From Blastocystis hominis (lineage: Eukaryota; Sar; Bigyra; Opalinata; Blastocystidae): DNA of 64,000 nt. The translations under genes were made by a program, and so were the position numbers. The number at the start of each line of letters is the position of its first letter. The first letter of the stretch is position 1. Of this stretch, positions 24,827 to 37,154 are shown piece by piece. The stretch lies in NCBI RefSeq assembly GCF_000151665.1, contig NW_013171816.1, forward strand, positions 1,126,204-1,190,203. The letters run 5' to 3'. The notes beneath the pieces are model-generated. The model saw only the letters and a program-made list of their open reading frames with translations, ran no database searches and was not told the DNA's origin.

Positions 24827-25015
24827 TGCATTAATCTTATTAATAGGGCACAGATATATTATACAAAAACTATTCAGTAGTGAATGCGGAGTGTTTCTAT
24901 ATAATAAAAATTGGCCTATTAGAGTATCGCGGGAATTACTAGAATATGGCGGAGTTTCGTTTTTTTGGCTACTGGTGGCGAGTTAATTCAGAATTTGTCA
25001 AGCTTACAAGTTGAA

Positions 25016-25239
25016 ATGGTAGAAATGCTCTCTTTGGTTTTCCTAACTCTTATAGCCTTCCCAGAAGTCGTTTAGAACGAAGAAGATTCTCGCTAAGAAG
25101 ATGAGACAGAACCGCCCCCTCCCTCAGTGGTTCCGTCTGCGTACTGATACCAAGATTAGGTACAGTCACTCCTTTGGCATTATCTGCTAGATACAACGCT
25201 AAGCGTCGACATTGGAAGCGCACGAAGCTCGGTATCTAA
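25016..25239 (+). CDS. RPL39: 60S ribosomal protein eL39
   Basis: Smallest large-subunit protein lining the exit tunnel. Three exons: ATG alone (25016-25018), then 25056-25159 coding [20 protein letters not shown] to TDTKIR, then 25191-25239 coding [15 protein letters not shown]. The 51-residue product matches the family end to end. Introns are 37 and 31 bp. The stop TAA is only 36 bp from the end of the convergent paladin gene. Confidence 0.97.
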
Positions 25240-25275
25240 TCTATTTCAGCTTGAAGCAGACGACTGCATGTTTAT

Positions 25276-28200
25276 TTTAAAAAAGACAAAACTCAAGACG
25301 AATGTTTTTCAATATCTCTGTATAGTCCTTGTGCTCTTCTAGCCACTGGGAGAAGACTGGGTTGTTCTCGTCTGGAAGGTGCTCCTCAAAATACTCTGCT
25401 AAAATCAGCAGCACACAGTAGCGATGTAAGAAATGAGTTGCTCTGTGCAGCGACTCCTCCTTCTTCTTCCTCGAAATCTCCTCCTTTTGGGCAAAGCTCT
25501 ACAATCGCACCTTTTCACCACACTCTACATGATATTGATAAATCACCTCTCGAATGTTCTGCATATCGCTGGACAGGTCAATAATATAGTCGAGCTTCTG
25601 CTTCGCACGAGCCCCATTCTCACTAATCGACACGATCTTCATCACAGAGGGATAGAAGCCTCGTAGCAATCGATCCTGAGCTGTTTCCGATGCCACCAGC
25701 GATTTGCTCTTCTCCATTTCGTTCTCCGATTTGGCGATTCGCGACATCAATCGATGCCATTCGCCTCGTTTGAACGACAGAGCCATCGAGCAGATCACCA
25801 TTCCGGTGGTGGTTCGTCCTCTGCCGATTTGACAGTTGAAAACGAACTGATCGTGGTAATTCCGGAACGAAATCTTGAGCAGCTCGTCGATCGAAGAAGC
25901 CAAGGGAGCTTGCTCGTCGGAAATTGGCACGCGGAAGAGAGAAATGTGGACTTGAGGATAGGACCGATTCACCATCTTGTAGACCTCTTCGAGCTTAAAA
26001 TTGAGTCATAACGATCCATTGATACGGTGGTTACCGAGCTTTCTGTGACCGGAATGAGATGCATCACGCTCTGGTTCTTGTCGGTTTCGTGGTTCACCAT
26101 AATCATGGATCGATTCACAGCGGCTTCCTGCAGAATATCCTGTTTGAACTTCTTCTCGATTTCGATTACGCGCTCTCTAGCCAATGAGTCCCTTCCAACC
26201 AGCCCAACGAATCGATTCCCGTATAGATCAGATTGTTAATCATATCCGAAATGTTTCGAAGAGAATACGGCTTGCCATTGATGAAAATAATCGGTTCTTC
26301 TCGCAAATTCACCCACGTCTATCTCACATTCCCCTTCTCTTCCCTACGATATTATTGCTTCCATACGTCTTCTGGATGTAATCCACGGTGTTCGCCACGC
26401 CGTTTATCATCGGAATCCCAACGCCAAACACCCGATCAATGAACCGACTCACTCGGAAGTTCGGAGCTCCGTCCAGCTGCGGAACCAGCAGCGTGTTGCG
26501 CGATCCAGGGAAGTAATCGTCTTTAATAATGCTGTTGATGTTCAGAACAAGACCGTTGATGTGGTGGTACATCAACACTGCATCGCTCTCTCGACGTTTT
26601 CGATTCAATGAAAGCTCGCCGTCAGGAAGAGGAGACGAAGAAGACGCCGAGTCTTCTGGAGGGATGGGAGTTTCAACGACCATGTGGGAAGATAGCATGT
26701 CCATGTTATCTTTTGTTACATAGACACGCGTTTTGGGGTTGTTCAGCGATTCGAGAATCAGCTCGATTTCGTGTCGATCGTGCATCCAATCAGCAAATTT
26801 GATGGGCGTTTTCGACGAAGAAAGCGTCTTCGGATTATCAATTTAACAAAAAGAGGAGGAATACAGTCATATAATCGTCGATAATCATCAAATACACGAG
26901 TTTCTGAAGCCCCTGCAGATAGCGAAGCTGGCCTAACGAGCTTTGATTCTCGCGATCGTGTGTTGCATCTGCTTCAAATAGCCGCGTAATATAATCATAG
27001 AGAGTTATCGGAAACGAATCCTCGGCTCCTGAAACGTCTCCCACGATTTCCGAAGTGATCGGAACGACGCTGGGCAGAAGGGACATTCGAATGATTTTAA
27101 ACACACGGTAGAGATGCGAATAACCCTGCGAGAGAAGTCTGCAAAGATCGGTAATGATGTTCAAACACATGAAGTAAGTAATCGAAAAGGGAGAGGATTC
27201 TTCGGACTCCTCTTCGTCTATAATCAAATTATTTTATTATTTTAAAAGCTACCAAATAAAGCCGAGCTGTCCAGAGCGAAATCGCTTTCAGCGCGAATGT
27301 GAGTGAGGAACAGCATGAAGAGAGGGAGATGGAAGAGTAAACCGCCGAGATTATGCGCGAGAAGCAAGATCGTGCAGGAAGGATCGGTTTTATCAGGGAA
27401 CGATTGGATGATTTGGAGTAGACTAGAGTTCAAAACACGCGATAAACGAAACGAATCGATGGAAGAGTAAGGAGGAATGGAGAAGTGATTGCTGCTGACT
27501 CGATGATAATCCATTTGCAGCGATTGCATCGAGAGAGACGGCAAGTTTTCAAGGAGATGCGATTGGATAATCTTTGTGATTCCTTCTCTGCGTTTCACAA
27601 AAATCGGTTGCGTTTTCCTACTGCGATGTTGCGATCGTTTGCTTATGCAGCACCTTCTTCGACGAATCGATCGTCTGGCTCTGCGGATTGAATCCGAACA
27701 GCGCGATGCATTCGCCATCAAATTCGTCCAATTCGCGAACCATCGACACTTCGATTTGATTCAATACGTCGTTTCTCCCCTCCATATTCGCATACGAAGG
27801 AGATGTCCTTTCTCTGAATCAACCAAAACGGCAATACATGAGAGGAGAGGCTCGGTCACGCAGACAGTACAGCGCACCGTCGATCACACTAGGCTTGGAG
27901 AGAGAGAAAGAAAGAAATACACGCAGGGACTGCGATGAATGTTGATGATATGGAACATTTTGGGAGCCTTGGAAGGAAGTGATTTCCAGGAAGACACGAT
28001 GTAATCGATTGGCTAGAATGAAGGAGAATTCGAAGAATCGAACGAGGGTGGGCGTGAAGATGGAGCCAAAGAGAGGAGAGGAGAATTTGGGAGCGAATAA
28101 AAGCTGGTCTGCGATAATCACGTTGTCTTGGTCGGTGATTTGTTGAAGCAGAAGCATCGTATGGATGTTCAGATATCTATACGATCATCGAACTAGCAGC

Positions 28201-30010
28201 AAAACCAATACCCAGAAGTGCCCAAGGAAAGATCGGTTGTCAGCGAGGAACTGCGATCCCCGTTGATACTGAGGTAATTATCGATGTGTTGCAGATTGAT
28301 GGACTCGTACAAGTTGCGCACTTCTCTCTTCTGCACCAGCCATTGAACGAACGTGCTTTTCTTCTCGTCATTCTGCGTTTCGTGGAGATAAATCCCGACA
28401 GCAATGAGAAGGAAATACTTGCGCAGCAGCTTGATTGCGATCTCCTGCCACGCAGCTTTATTCACGTTGTTCGTCGAAAACATGATATTGTTTCGCGCCG
28501 CCACGATGTCTGAAAGGAGATTGTAATAGGAAGACTGGTCTTGAATCACGCTGTTCACAAGGGCTTTGACACGCCAGCCATATTCGAAGAGATTGATCAG
28601 ATTCATAATCACTCCATAGTTGCCGTTCAACAGAAGCGAATCCTACACTTAAAAACCTGACCCAATTCAACATAAAACAAAAGGATATTGTCCTTTTCTT
28701 CTTTGTGGATCGATTTCTGCTTCTGTCCACTCAACTCTTCCGAGTTTGCATCCATCGACAAATCCACGTCGTTTATATCATCCAAATGATAAATCAACGC
28801 ATCCTTTCCCATCGGAGACATCAACGGAATGTCCTGCATATTCTCCGTCTCCTCCAATTCGATCGCGTCCTCAAACCCATCCTCCGGAATATTCGTCATC
28901 ATCGGAGACTCGATTCGAATTCGAGCGTTTTCACGATCTGCAAATGCGTGCAGCAAGTGTTTCCATTTCTAATTGAAAGCCGAGCGGCAAGCCTCACTCG
29001 AACCAAAATCGCGACAGACGAGCAATACACCGATTTGTTATGTCCGCTCATATCCGAAAACACGATATGTTTACTGTTACTGTTCTTTACTAAGATCTCC
29101 ACGATGTCAGACAGCGCTTCCTACAAGGAATCGACAACCGAACATCCTGAGCCTACGATGGTTGGAGGATGGGTTTCCAGGATGGGGATTCGATAGTATG
29201 CTAGGTTGTAGCCTCGAATTCCAACCATATAAAACATCTCGCGTGTAGTAAGCAGGGACGAAGTATCCACATGCAGAATCTTTTTGCTTAGCTAAGAATA
29301 GTGAAATGAATCGTAATCCAAACGTGTTGTAACGACTCTTCATCGTGAACCAGAATGTTTGAACCCGCGTCCTGATGTGCTTCGCGGGCTACATCCTTCT
29401 TTAGACTCTTTTCCATGTTCTCAACACGGTTGCGCGTAATAAAAGACTCGTCCGTGAACAGATTCTTGAATGGTTCATTCTTATGGCGCAAAACAAACGA
29501 CTGGCCGTTGATATAGCTATCGTTAATGTTTTCCACCGATGATACACTGAGGGCTCTTCGCGGAGATTGATCCAGAGAGTCTCCACTGCATCGTTCCCCA
29601 GATAATTGATCATGTTGAGTACACTGTACACACTGGATTCGTCTGGCTGAGAGCAGGCATATACATTCCATGGCTCAAAAGCCACAAAAGAAGAGATTCC
29701 TAAAAACTTGTTTGAGTTCTTTTCGTAATATAAAAAATAATAAAGCACTACATTTGTTTCATATCGTGGAGGAATAATATCTGTTTTTAAAACCATTTCC
29801 TTGTTTAACACAAGTCCAGACCTGTGCTTTGCTAGAATGGCGCAATATTCATCTATTTTTCTATTCTGTCAGTTTGAACGCACAACAAACCTACTTTGCA
29901 GAAGGAGCTTCAGTGAAGTATGATAGTTTTTTGGAATAGCGAGGTCTCAAAGATGTGTCTATCCCTGAGGTACGACTTGCATTAACAGAAAACGAAGATC
30001 TTCTTAACAT
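25276..30010 (-). CDS. PALD1: Paladin-like protein (repeated phosphatase-like domains)
   Basis: Longest gene of the window. Paladins carry several PTP-like repeats and regulate receptor signalling; activity is debated. The N-terminus starts MLRRSSFSVNASRTSG and runs to HRSGLVLNKEMVLKTD. Repeat signatures follow: ACSQPDESSVYSVLN, LWINLREEPSVYINGQSFVL, NGNYGVIMNLINLFEYGWRV, NFRVSRFIDRVFGVGIPMIN and the P-loop FNCQIGRGRTTTGMVI (C-x5-R form CQIGRGR). The end, HRYCVLLILAEYFEEHLP and FSQWLEEHKDYTEI, is gained by removing a 30-bp intron that contains an in-frame TAG. There are many introns of about 30 bp and several middle exons are approximate. Stop TAA at 25276. Confidence 0.85.
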
Positions 30011-30107
30011 TGTAAATTAATTTGGAAGAATGGAGTAATGTTGTTTGGAACAGAATTGTTTGGATTTATGTAGTACTATACATCTACGAATACCTGAAGA
30101 TTCTTGC

Positions 30108-30427
30108 CTACACTTTCTTCTTTTGAGGGTCTTCCCTTTGGTGAGCATTATGTGTTTGGCTATGTACATGGTTTACTATGGAGCATCCAGTGGTCAATTC
30201 CATATTGTCGCTCGCCTGATTTGACATATGATCGGAAACTGCCATCCTAAAGTGATATTGCACTCTAAAACGTCCCGCTGAGTCTAAAAATGATTGTTCC
30301 ACATAGAATAATGTGATTGCTGTCATTTTTGAGGCGTTTCATCCATCCTAAAACACAATATCTCAATTTGCTTGAAAAAAGTAAGGCCTGGTGAAATATC
30401 TGTTGCAAGTACGACTAGAATAAGCAT
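30108..30427 (-). CDS. Possible small one-helix membrane protein
   Basis: Candidate only. Removing a 37-bp and a 25-bp GT-AG segment gives an 86-residue frame starting MLILVVLATDISPGLTFFKQ, with hydrophobic stretches (NHIILCGTIIFRLSG) and a polar tail (QTHNAHQREDPQKKKV) ending TAG. It would start only 20 bp from the La-related gene on the other strand and lie tandem with the paladin gene. No family is recognised. Antisense noise or paladin leader sequence is an alternative. Confidence 0.3.
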
Positions 30428-30446
30428 GTACCATCGTAGAAGTGAA

Positions 30447-31694
30447 ATGGATTCTTCTTGTAACTCAGTGGCGCCCAAAGAAGATGAGTGTGCAGAACGC
30501 AGAGCTGCTGTCAAGAACAAGGTTTGAATTTGAAAGTTCGTTCAGTGTAGATAGAAAAACTAATGTCGATGGATCATTTGGCAACGACTCCATCCCTCGT
30601 GACTCGATTGGATTCTGAAGGTTATTTGTCCTTGACTTATCTAATGTCACTCTCTTCAATCTCCAGAACTGGAATATCGCGTAGCGAATTAATCGATATT
30701 ATTCAAACAATTCCGACACTCTCTTTGTCCCCAACGTTGACGGGTGTTCGGGTTTCTATTCCTGTAGCACGAAAAACTGTCATTTTGCGTGATCTCCCTG
30801 CGGATACAACCGAGGATATGATTCGCTCCCTCTTCGAAGGCGTCACAATCGAGTCGATCAAAGAGGAGATCAGCAATTCCTGGTTTGTAACCTTTTCAAC
30901 AGAAGAAGAAGCTCTCTCTTCTCTCAACTCCCTCCAAACTCGCACCTTAGCAGGAGCTCCGATCAAAGCTCGCATGAAGAGCGAGTACTACATGAAAGTT
31001 TTCACACGTCAACTCAGCACGATTATTGGAACTCCAAAAGTCGAGCCGAAACATCGCCGAATGTCTGCTGACGCGACGCCTTTCGACCTCTCCGACAGCA
31101 AACTCGAAGAGCTGAAGAAAACGCTGCAAAGCAAACCGCCTTCAGAACTGTCCAACGACATGGACGAGTTCTCTTTAATCACAGAAAGCAACAAATACAA
31201 AGGATTTGAGTAGAGAATCGTCCAATTTGTTTGAGCGTAGCATCGATTTGTTCCCCGATTATGGGAAGGAAGGATCCACGCTACCCTTCGTGGCCACGTC
31301 GTCTGTTCACATAGGGTATAAAGGAGAGTTTATTCGCTATTCTCCTGAGCAGATATGGGAGATTGTGCGCGTTGGAGCCGAAAAACGCTGTGAAATGTAG
31401 AATATGAAAGATCAGTCCATGCCGCCCATTGCGACGCCCGGAGACCACTCTCTTGCCGTTGAACATGGAATATGTTGTGAGTTGTAGATTGAGAAAACGC
31501 CCAATACCGAGTTGGTGAAGAAGGGAAGAACAATGTCGATTGACCACGCGATGTACATGGGTCATCCGCGAACGCTTTCTGTAGACAGCGTAGACTACAC
31601 AAATATGATTGCTGGAGAGATGGAAGAGGAGGTCGCTTCTTATGTCCGGAAGCAAAGGAGGCATAGGAATAGGAGGCGTTTGTTGAATAAGTGA
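30447..31694 (+). CDS. La-related protein (La motif + RRM)
   Basis: RNA-binding protein of the LARP family. Exon 1 (MDSSCNSVAPKEDECAERRA) joins over a 29-bp intron to the La motif (IEKLMSMDHLATTPSLVTRL, EGYLSLTYLMSLSSI, RSELIDIIQ). An RRM follows: KTVILRDLPADTTEDMIRSL, then NSWFVTFSTEEEALSSL. The C-terminal third is disordered but contains RYSPEQIWEIVR, which resembles an eIF4E-binding YxxxxL-phi motif. Two 30-bp introns each hide an in-frame stop. It ends with the basic RKQRRHRNRRRLLNK and TGA. LARP4- or LARP6-like cannot be decided. Confidence 0.82.
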
Positions 31695-31757
31695 TACCGA
31701 AAATATTTGTAAATAATAATGTTGTGTGTTTGTTGCACATTTTTGGTTTTCTCTGCA

Positions 31758-32244
31758 ATGTCCTCTAGTGAATTACGGTTTAGACGCACTGTCAAGATTG
31801 ATGGCAAAGAAGAAACTGTGGATCTCTTGACTCTTGCCTTAAAGAAAGAGGCTGAATATGATAAGGTGTGGATGTTCATTTGTGGACTGTTTATTATGTA
31901 GGATTCATTTCCGGACTTTTTAGATATTATCTACTTCATGAAACAGATCTTGGCACTGTACTGAGAAATTCGGCTTTCTTTATTTCTAGTGTGTTTGGAA
32001 TTGTCTGGGGAATCGTTCCCTTCACGGGAGCGTTCGGATTGGTCACGTTCTTGGTTTTTTTGTGTTCTTAGTCTGTAGAGGTTTGGTGTGGGTAATTGGA
32101 CTTCCACTTGTATATGCGACTCGTTACATTCGTGTGAATACTGACGATTTCGATGTGATGACAATTCTTCAGGAAGGGGCCATGCAGGGTGTATGCCTTT
32201 ATTTAGTTGCATGGATTGTTACGTATTCGGCTTTCCATTTCTAA
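31758..32244 (+). CDS. RAB5IF: RAB5IF/EMC6-family ER membrane protein
   Basis: Small helical-hairpin membrane protein of the Rab5-interacting/EMC6 family, linked to membrane-protein insertion or ER-endosome function. MSSSELRFRRTVKIDGKEE is polar; after a 36-bp intron comes DSFPDFLDIIYFMKQILAL, closely paralleling the family's DEFLDVIYWxRQ. A second intron leads to VFGIVWGIVPFTGAFGLVTF, and the end is a second hydrophobic hairpin (GVCLYLVAWIVTYSAFHF). Removing three short introns gives one clean frame to TAA 32242-32244. It starts 63 bp after the La-related gene. Confidence 0.82.
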
Positions 32245-33016
32245 GCTTTGGGTATACCTTTTGTTTGAGCGAACTATCAATGCAGCTTTGAGACTTTGAG
32301 AGAACAAACAAGTGATACGCAAATCACTTATCACTATTGTAGTGTTATAGGAATCAATCGTTGATAACCTGCTGCAGTCTATAACAATTCAATGGAAATA
32401 GAGGGACACACAAGAGGATCAATGGATTGGAATTGATTCAAAGATAGAAGAAAAGTATATAAGTTGAGAATATGAAAGGATTGAACAAACCATTGAATAT
32501 CGATCAATTCTAAGCGAAATAAGCAAGGGAAGTTTCCCAACGTAAGTAAAGGTAAATGCATGACATTCATTGTATGTTGAATAGGGGAATAGTCATATTG
32601 AGAAAACAGTATGAACGATGGGAAACAAATAAAATGTCCTGTAACCAGGAATAAAATAACAGTTGCCAAAGCAGCATTTGTCACAATAGTCTTATCTAAC
32701 TCAATACACGCAAATCGATTTAAACAACGAGTTCCATTTACCATCATCTCCGGTCTCTCAAACCATTAATCATCTCAGTTTTGTTCTACAATACTACAAC
32801 ATTTTTGAATTCTTAACATCGATTATACGAAGGAGTGGAACACATTAGCTTAACCAAACTGAGTTGTAATGATGTAAAAGATTCAATCGATGAATGGATA
32901 AAAAGCAATGACCAAAGAATGATTGTATGGAGGTTGGTATAAACAAAGAAACAAAGTAAACATTGAATATGTATCGATCATTGAATGGAATGAAGTGTGT
33001 AGATCCAGTACTGGAA
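32245..33016. other. Gene-poor AT-rich stretch with a decayed LRR-like exon
   Basis: No supported gene. On minus, 32853-32890 resembles the repeat-exon opening of the LRR gene next door (ATCTTTTACATCATTACAAC against ATCTTCCATCATTACAATC), but without an open frame around it. TTTGTTTAT-like motifs near 32.94 kb probably end the LRR gene's transcript. Confidence 0.4.
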
Positions 33017-34829
33017 TTACTGCTTGATTTTAACATATTTCGTGAGAATCGAAGAAACATCTATGAATGATATCAAATCAATCAAACAATACTCGAAATT
33101 GTTTTCGATTGAGTATACCAGAACGAATCAGATAGATCGACATTTTGAAGATTTGGAATATCTAATAACTATCAATATTCAACATTTAGAAATACTTTTC
33201 AATATCACAAATCGAGGCCATTCAAAACTATGGCCTCCATAATTGACAATGGACGTTAGATTTGGAAGATCTACAAAGCAAATCATTTACAATCATCTTA
33301 TTTATACTTCGCATTATTAAAAAACAGGAATCACTTTCTCTTGTTCCATAAAGTGCATAAGTACCAAGTTGGATGGATTGTAATGATGGAAGATCTACAT
33401 CAATCATTTCATTCACATTCATTCAATACTTTCCATTATTGTCATAAAGGATTCATAGAATGCATACTTACCTAATGTAATGGATTGTAGATTTGGAAGA
33501 CCTAATCATTATTCCATATTCAATATCATATCAATACCTCGAATCACAAAGGAACTATTATGGAAATTGCCTGAATGTCTTTCAGTTGAACCAATTTGAA
33601 TGGATTGTAACTGTGGTAGATTCACCAATTCAAATTCTTTAAAACTACAGAAACTATGTTCACCAATTTGAATGGATTCCAATGATTTACAATTCAATAT
33701 CTGGAATGATTTCGACTTGTTCCCACTACCACTATCCTGCTTCTGAGTAAATGAATTCTTCCCGATTTTGATCGTTTTCAATCGCTTCAATCCATCAATT
33801 TTGAATGTTTTCACTGATCCAAAACAATCATCGCCGATTTCGATGGATCGTAGCCACTCGAATCGATTCAGATCCAATGCACTCAAATCGTTATAGCAAT
33901 TCGATGAAATCGTCAAATCGGTAACTTCCAAACTAATATAGGTCCATTTTGTAGATCCAGTGACGTTCATTCGAAGAGGAGCAGGTTCTTCGCGTTTTGG
34001 AACAGGAGCAGGTCTAGGAATCATAGCTGCTGATAAACCATACCTCAATTTTGGATCGTATTTTCCGCCATTCAGATCCACTCCACTCACTTCCCTTCCA
34101 TCCTTCCATTCACATTCTCGAGTTGCCATTCCAGTCTTTTCATCAATCAGACATCCTTTCCCTTCACGAATAAATCGTTCATTATCTTCATCATAGCGAA
34201 ATCCACCTACATAGATCGGAATTCGTTTTGTTGGATCCAAACTATCTGCTCCGTTTCGTTTCAATTCTGTCATCGTATCTCCATTGAAACAGCGAATCAC
34301 TTCTTTCAATACTCCTTTGCTCCACATCCCTTCTACAACCACATTTCCGCTTTCTTTATCGTATTCGATGCCCCAGCCTTCTTTCTCCCCGTTATCATTG
34401 TATTTTCCGTGATACAGCAAATGCCCCGTTTGGACTGACCAGATTTCCATTCGAAGTCCTTTCCTGTGATAAACAAAACGTTTGCTATTCATTTGTTCCA
34501 AAATATCTTGGAATCGCTGACTGAAATCGGCTCGACCATTCTTGTATCGAATAAACTCCTCCGATTTTTTCCCATTCTCGTCCTCCTTCCATTCTTGTTT
34601 CAGTACGTTATTTTCAAACAGATATACTTCACCAGTTTCTGAGCGCAATAGAAATTCGTTCTTGTGCTTTCCCTGGAACCGCTGAACAGTGTATTCTATT
34701 CCATCCTTAACCAGGGTTTCAGGGTCGCCGAGTGTACCGTATCCGTTTAGCAGATACTCGGTGAAGCGAATTTCAGTCAAATAGGCTATTCATTAGCATG
34801 GAAGATAACACAATACATTCTTCTACCAT
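33017..34829 (-). CDS. MORN/leucine-rich-repeat protein, one exon per repeat
   Basis: The N-terminal half has MORN-like strands (HLLYHGKYNDNGEKEGWGIE, VVVEGMW). The second half is leucine-rich repeats with the pattern LxSIxIGxxSF (SLESIQIGEHSF; LPQLQSIQIGS). After a large exon, four or more small exons each code one repeat starting LPNLQSI/LPSLQSI/LPNLTSI/IPNLQNV. All their introns (32-37 bp) cut after the first base of a codon, so the exons are symmetric 1-1 modules. A 31-bp first intron restores the start MVEES. Function unknown; LRR faces usually bind protein. It is paralogous to the plus-strand gene at 37155. Confidence 0.72.
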
Positions 34830-35546
34830 TTTATTTGACCAAAATTAAAAAAATTATGAGAAAATCCAAAAGCACACTCAGTTTAATAATCATCAAAGCT
34901 CTCTTTTCTTTATGTGAAATATAATACTACGCATTTTAGGTACGAATGCAACTAAAAAGCGTATGTTTCTCAAATACATGGATAAGTAGTTCTATTTGCT
35001 GTTCTTTTATCTTCATTTCTCCGAATCAAATTAATCATGTGGTTTTTAAAGTGAATGTTCAAATAATAAACCATTGGTTCATGTAATATGTCAAATCCTA
35101 TATTCTTACTTGTTATTAGTATTCTTTAGAGAATCTATTCTACTACTACTATTATTATTATTGCTATTAGATCAGCTAGAATCGCTTTGTGGATACGAAT
35201 TAGTAGGAAGAATCGATTACGCATCAATTATCACAAAACCCATTCAGCTGTGAAAATAACAGGTATCTGATTATCTCCTAAAAGGAAATAATCAAACTGA
35301 ATTCACTCTCTTTCAGAAATAGCACAAACAACAACAACAATCATTTCTATCTGTCAACAACCCACATACAATATAACAATGAACAATGAACAGCATTAAA
35401 AATCCTCATCTATGTTGAATACTATTCAATTCCACATGAATGAACGGCAAATAGAAATCAATGAGTATTGAAAATGCATGGAAAAAAGTTGTAAAAGACT
35501 TCCCTACCGAAATAAGCCAAATTCACCCAACAAGCAAATAAGTCTA
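34830..35546. other. AT-rich spacer
   Basis: About 720 bases of low GC with CTA/ATT runs near 35.15 kb and many A/T tracts. I see no gene, RNA or repeat family in it. Confidence 0.5.
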
Positions 35547-36988
35547 TTAACAAACACCCAAAACAGTATTAATCATATCCAGCAATTCCTGTGCCTCCTT
35601 CACATCGCTACACTCTCTACAAAAGCTGTCAATTTCATCATACTGAATCTCGGGAATTACGGCTTTAATCCGAAGATTCATCTTCACATATCTGCAAAAC
35701 AGCGGCACGAGCTCCTTCTATTCATTATTCGCCTCTACTGCCCCCACTCTTTCCTTCTTCTCCAACTCCAACAGTTTGTTGATTAGAAGCGAAATAAAAA
35801 TGCTAGCCGGTAATAAATCCACTAGCAGCAGCGTGATGACAACGACAAGCCTGTTCTCCGTGAGTTCCATCGTGCACAGCAATTGAAAATAGCTACAATT
35901 CATCGGTTCCTCCGCGTTGTACATCGAGTTGAATCGCTTCGACTTCAAAAACGCTGTCAGAAAAGCCAGACCCAAATCGCGCCATCGCTCGACCAACTCG
36001 AGGATATTCGACGGGCCCACAACTGACAGTTCTCCCTCGCAATGGCGTCGAATTACATCGCGAAGCGAAGACTGGTGCGATTGAAACTGTGCGTTACGTC
36101 ATCCAGATTCGCTCACAAAAGACAGGATGGCGGGAGACAAAGGGCTTTCAAACAGTTGGCGGATGTACAGCACGATCATATCGCTGTCTGACACTTGTTC
36201 GATCACCGGATCCAGTAAAAAATTCGTGGGGATTTGTGGAAAAAGAGGAGCGTACTACATCAAACGCTAAATCGAGCATGAAACATCGCAAGGAAGAGGC
36301 GTAAAGTGAAACTGGCGGTGTGAACAGGTAGAGAGAGAGGACCCCATACCGTAGAGAGACAGGTCGTTCGCTACGTAACGCTCGTAGAGAGAAGCAGACG
36401 ATTGTTTCGATAGCGCGAGAGGATAGGGAGCACCGACATACAAATAGAGAGGTACACACTGCTCCTTGTATCGCGAGTAGACTCGATCTCTGCATTGCTG
36501 ATACAACTTGGAATCGATCTCTTGAGGATCATCCAGAATTGATGAGGGAGGTGAAGATAATCCCTCGAAAGTACCTGTGTTGATAACACTCTTATATATA
36601 TAATTTGTATGAACATCATACAAAACCTGAGGGTTTAAAAATACCAAAAGAACATACTGTGTCTAGAATTGATAAAATATGCATCCAAAATGGATTAATA
36701 TCCTCTGAAGAACAATAAAAATCAAAGAGGAGAAGGAGACAGCTCACAAACTCCTACAGTACTCAATGTGTGACACTAAACCATTACCTGAGACTTTGTC
36801 AAGCATCCACAATTATTTAAACTCACCAATAACTCGCCAATTTCAATCTTTTGTAAATCACTGTAGTTTTTTCTGAATTTTGATAGGATTACGTTGATTG
36901 CATCCGCGTCATTCTGTATTTGATAGAAACACACCAATATTACATCAAGAAGCGAATACAAGAGTTGAAAAGCAGATTCCTCAATCAT
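35547..36988 (-). CDS. All-helical hypothetical protein
   Basis: Unrecognised. Start MIEESAFQLLYSLLDVILVC, then FRKNYSDLQKIEIGELLVSL, DDPQEIDSKLYQQCRDRVYS, LALSKQSSASLYERYVANDL, NILELVERWRDLGLAFLTAF, RLVVVITLLLVDLLPASIFI and RYVKMNLRIKAVIPEIQYDE. Conserved-looking helices separated by short introns suggest an ARM/HEAT-like or tether fold. The end reads MINTVLGVC before TAA, and the TGTTTGTT motif overlaps that very stop, so the true end could be a poly(A)-made stop a few codons earlier. It is divergent from the LRR gene at 37155. Confidence 0.55.
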
Positions 36989-37154
36989 CTGCTTCGATAC
37001 ACCTAATTATATCCAGGATAATGTTCTAAGCAGAATGGCAAAAAACAATAAGATTTGAATATTCCAAAAGTAGTCACTATTTTTGAGTGAATATTCAAAA
37101 AGGAACGGAGCGAGACATTGTCTCATTTTTTGTTGAGAGTCGAGGTAGTTAGGT

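Noticed and set aside
31200-31240. TAG ending the La-related protein at KGFE, followed by TTTGTTTG
   Set aside because: A 46-bp GT-AG intron removes it, and two more typical 30-bp introns downstream rejoin one frame to the basic C-terminus. An early-ending isoform remains possible.
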